Origin: Candidatus Evtepia faecigallinarum
Lineage (GTDB): Bacteria; Bacillota; Clostridia; Oscillospirales; Oscillospiraceae
Reading direction: 5' to 3'
Length of the DNA stretch: 41,176 bases
Assembly: GCA_019115225.1 (NCBI GenBank)
Contig: DXEA01000132.1
Span: 1-41,176 of the forward strand
Shown: positions 38,397-41,176 of the stretch, piece after piece
Numbering within the stretch: the stretch's first letter is position 1
Layout of the letters: every line of letters begins with the position of its first letter
Notes under the pieces: model-generated
What the model was told of the DNA's origin: nothing
The model's input: the letters and a program-made list of their open reading frames with translations, nothing else
The model's database searches: none
Translations under genes and position numbers: made by a program

Positions 38397-39053
38397 ATGT
38401 CTCAAGCAACTGCGCCCAAGATCTCCGTGTTAGGGGACGGCATCAGCACCTTTGCGCCCTACACCCCCATGGTGGCCAGCATTTACTCTGCCAGCTATGT
38501 CTCCTACTCCGGCTTTGACTCCGTAGAGGGCACCTGGTGGATGCAGGCCATCAAGAAGGTGGGCGGAGAGTTCTTGAAGAACAACTCCTTCACCGGCTCC
38601 TATGTCAGCTACACCGGCCACTACTCCGCTGCCCTGCCCGGCCGCATCCGCAGCCTGGCCACGGAGGAGGCCTCCCCCGACCACATCCTGGTCTATACCG
38701 GCACCAACGATGCCGCCAACAACATCGACCTGGACATCTTCCGCCGGGATTACCTGGAAATGATCCACAACCTGCAAAAGTTCCACCCCAACGCCCAGAT
38801 CTGGGTGGGCACCCTCTGCCGCGGCGAGGCCCCCATCCTCAACCGGCCCTACTTCATTGAACCGGAGTATTTGGAGAACTTCGCTCCCTACAACGAGGTC
38901 ATCCGCCAGTGCGCCCAGGAGACCGGCATCCATGTGGCCGATCTGGCCGCCAAGGGGGTCACCTTTGAGACCGTCAACGGCGTCCACCCCACCCGCGACG
39001 GCATGATCACCTTCGCCGACGCCTGGGCAGAGATCCTCAAACCCGCCCTTTGA
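38397..39053 (+). CDS. SGNH-fold paralog lacking Ser nucleophile and catalytic Asp (predicted pseudoenzyme)
   Basis: Aligns with the upstream SGNH protein but has VLGDGIST (Ser to Gly) and NGVHPTRDGM (Asp to Asn), while YTGTNDAAN and His are retained. Confidence 0.85.
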   Translation: MSQATAPKISVLGDGISTFAPYTPMVASIYSASYVSYSGFDSVEGTWWMQAIKKVGGEFLKNNSFTGSYVSYTGHYSAALPGRIRSLATEEASPDHILVYTGTNDAANNIDLDIFRRDYLEMIHNLQKFHPNAQIWVGTLCRGEAPILNRPYFIEPEYLENFAPYNEVIRQCAQETGIHVADLAAKGVTFETVNGVHPTRDGMITFADAWAEILKPAL

Positions 39054-39073
39054 TCCCCCATACTGCAAATCAG

Positions 39074-39102
39074 AAAGCCCCGGGCAGCTGCCCGGGGCTT
39101 TT
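39074..39102 (+). terminator. Intrinsic terminator after SGNH pair
   Basis: AAAGCCCCGGGCAG-CTGCCCGGGGCTTTT. Confidence 0.85.
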
Positions 39103-39188
39103 CCCCCTTTTCTCCGGGGTTTTGGGGAAATGCGCCCTGTTTTTCTCCAAAAAATAGTGCACAATGGGGAAACTTATGATATGATAAT

Positions 39189-39205
39189 GTATCATAATAT
39201 GATAC
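39189..39205. promoter_or_regulatory. Operator-like palindrome upstream of DUF4157 gene
   Basis: GTATCATA-A-TATGATAC, within repeated TATGATA/TATCATA tracts. Confidence 0.55.
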
Positions 39206-39257
39206 AGATGTTCTTTTGCGACGATAGATCTGTTCTCTGACCAGAAAGGAGAGAGCT

Positions 39258-40985
39258 ATGCAGGTCCACGACAAGAAGAAGGGGGCCGCACCAGGCTCCC
39301 GCACCCTCCCCCGCGGTACCCGCTCCGGCACTGGTATTCCCAACTCTGCCCTCCTCTCCTTGTCCCACAAGGAGACGCCGGAACAGGCGCCCATGGACCC
39401 CAACACCCTGGAGCACATCATCCTTTCCCGCCACTCCGGCTTCCGCGGCAGCATTCAGCCCCAGATCCCCCAGGCGGAAGCAGAGGCGGACCATCTCTCT
39501 GCCGGCGTCACCGGCTCTTCCCCCGACGCTGTCAAGGAGGACATGGGCCGCCGGCTGGGGGCCGATTTCTCCGGGGTGCGCTTCCACACCGATGACGCCG
39601 CCGCCCAAATGGCCGATGCCGTGGGCGCCGAGGCCTTCACCACCGGTGCGGACGTCTACTTCGGCGCCGAAGGCTTTGACCCTGCCACCGCCGCCCACGA
39701 GCTGGTCCACACTGTCCAGCAGGGAGCCGTAGAGAGCACCACCGCCACCCTGTCCACCCCGGCAGGCGGGGTCCAGCGCAGTCCGCGCACCTTCTTTGCC
39801 AAGCGGCGCCAGGCGAAAATGGCCGCTGCCCAGGCTGAACTGGACCGGGATATGGAGGCACGCGATGCCAGGCACATGTATGGCTTCCTCCACGGCGCCA
39901 CCAGAAAAGATGCCAGCGGCGCCATTGTCGATGGCGTTAACACCGCCATGATGAACTGGGACTCCTTGGCCATGGAGGCTGACCCCGCCCTGGTCGACGC
40001 CCGGGATGCCTTTGCTCCCATTTACACCGCTGCGGATTTCTTGCGCAGAAATTCCCGCTCTGCCAAGGCTGTAGAGGCAAAGAAGGCGGAAAACCGTCAA
40101 AGGGGCGTAGCGGAAGATACGGACCTTCCCTCCGGTCCGGATTCTTCCACCCTCCCCTACCTCCCCGCAGACCCCGCAAAATTTTCCTTTGGCGATGAGG
40201 CCAAGGCTTTGGCGGATTTCGGTACGGAAGTCCGCCTGGCGATCAACAGCTCCCATCGGTCAAACAAAAACCTGCGCCAGATTCAATATCTCCAAGACAT
40301 CATCGCCGAGGCCCAGGCCAAAGGGGGCAGCGACAGCAAGAGGAAGATTGCCCTGGCACAGCAGCAGATCCAAACGCTGCAAAAAGATGTCCTCTCAGAG
40401 GACGATGACCAGGCTGGCGCACCATGGGTGGAACGCATGGCCGGTCGTGCCGGGTCCACGGACCGGGAGAAGGTCTTCACTGCCCAGGCCACCCGCAACT
40501 TCATGACCCTGTATGAAAACCGCCGGGCCATTCGCAATGCCCCATCCCCCGCCCAGGCCCCGGCCCCCTTGGACGCTATGGCCACCATGCTCAATTTTGA
40601 GACCGCCACCCCCGCTTTCCAAGCGGATATCCAGCGCGCGGCAGCAGCACCGTGGTTAGCCAATGACCAGAGATCACTGAAAAGCGGACGCGGCGCTTCT
40701 GCGATGGAATCCCTTCCCAGACACGGCGGGACTCAGCAATTCCCTGTCTTTCAAAACGCCAAAATCCGCCAAGAGCTCAGCAATCCCCGTCCCACACTGG
40801 CCGGTCAGCGCGCAGCGGCAGCCCAGCCAGGGGCAGCAGCGGCGCAGCCTGTAGCTCCGGCACAACCTGTCGCCCCAACACAACCTGCAGCCCCAACACA
40901 GCCTGCCGCACCAGCGCAGCAAGCGGCAGCACCGGCGCAAAAGAAAGGGTTGTTCCGTCGCTTGATCGATCATTTCAGAAAATAA
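39258..40985 (+). CDS. DUF4157 (eCIS-core-domain-like) protein with HELVH zincin motif and Pro/Ala/Gln-rich tail
   Basis: MGRRLGADFSGVRFHTDDAAAQMADAVGAEAFTTGADVYFGAEGFDPATAAHELVHTVQQG is characteristic of DUF4157; AAAGGAGAGAG RBS; no signal peptide seen. Confidence 0.9.
   Translation: MQVHDKKKGAAPGSRTLPRGTRSGTGIPNSALLSLSHKETPEQAPMDPNTLEHIILSRHSGFRGSIQPQIPQAEAEADHLSAGVTGSSPDAVKEDMGRRLGADFSGVRFHTDDAAAQMADAVGAEAFTTGADVYFGAEGFDPATAAHELVHTVQQGAVESTTATLSTPAGGVQRSPRTFFAKRRQAKMAAAQAELDRDMEARDARHMYGFLHGATRKDASGAIVDGVNTAMMNWDSLAMEADPALVDARDAFAPIYTAADFLRRNSRSAKAVEAKKAENRQRGVAEDTDLPSGPDSSTLPYLPADPAKFSFGDEAKALADFGTEVRLAINSSHRSNKNLRQIQYLQDIIAEAQAKGGSDSKRKIALAQQQIQTLQKDVLSEDDDQAGAPWVERMAGRAGSTDREKVFTAQATRNFMTLYENRRAIRNAPSPAQAPAPLDAMATMLNFETATPAFQADIQRAAAAPWLANDQRSLKSGRGASAMESLPRHGGTQQFPVFQNAKIRQELSNPRPTLAGQRAAAAQPGAAAAQPVAPAQPVAPTQPAAPTQPAAPAQQAAAPAQKKGLFRRLIDHFRK
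40845..40940. repeat. About 18-bp tandem repeats encoding QPVAP/QPAAP tail
   Basis: AAQPVAPAQPVAPTQPAAPTQPAAPAQQAAAPAQ. Confidence 0.75.
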
Positions 40986-40988
40986 ACT

Positions 40989-41023
40989 GAGGCGGGAGCC
41001 GTAAAAAGCTCCCGCCCCATTTT
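40989..41023 (+). terminator. Intrinsic terminator after DUF4157 gene
   Basis: GAGGCGGGAGC-cgtaaaaa-GCTCCCGCCcc-attttg. Confidence 0.75.
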
Positions 41024-41027
41024 GCAC

Positions 41028-41062
41028 AAAAAAACAGGACAGTCGATTGACCGTCCTGTTTT
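41028..41062 (-). terminator. Terminator downstream of 5S rRNA (minus strand)
   Basis: Minus strand AAAACAGGACGGTC-aatc-GACTGTCCTGTTTTTTT. Confidence 0.85.
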
Positions 41063-41065
41063 CTG

Positions 41066-41176
<111 letters not shown>

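Noticed and set aside
40845-40940. Possible CRISPR-like repeats near right edge
   Set aside because: In-frame QPAAP-coding tandem repeats of the DUF4157 gene tail.

Overview
This is a GC-rich chromosomal window from a spore-forming Bacillota, probably an Oscillospiraceae/Flavonifractor-like gut Clostridia (inferred from Spo0A, SpoIVB, Rnf, IorA and codon style; no search was run). Most of it is housekeeping: 5'-truncated uvrA, recD2, a ComF-family gene, an mreB/mbl-like gene, a CPA2 antiporter, a stalk-domain/MBL-fold protein, two NCS2 nucleobase permeases, spoIVB, two tandem SLC13/ArsB-type permeases, iorA, spo0A, infC-rpmI-rplT, a TrpXYZ-type ABC transporter behind a T-box, yjdF with a probable riboswitch leader, a LysR regulator, an SLH-domain protein, five minus-strand tRNA genes, a DUF1540 gene, the rnfCDGEAB operon, two tandem SGNH hydrolases, a DUF4157 (eCIS-core-like) HELVH protein, and a 5S rRNA at the right edge. 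The best second-look items are the standalone DUF4157 protein with a 17-bp palindrome upstream, the second SGNH paralog that has lost its nucleophile Ser and catalytic Asp, a GTATA-N17-CATACTA SigG-like promoter before DUF1540, infC with an AUC/AUA start behind an attenuator, a Spo0A box upstream of spo0A, a UGG-specifier T-box, and a hairpin that loops out the spoIVB UUG start. No complete new multi-gene system could be demonstrated. Many long ORFs in the supplied track are GC-driven antisense artefacts.
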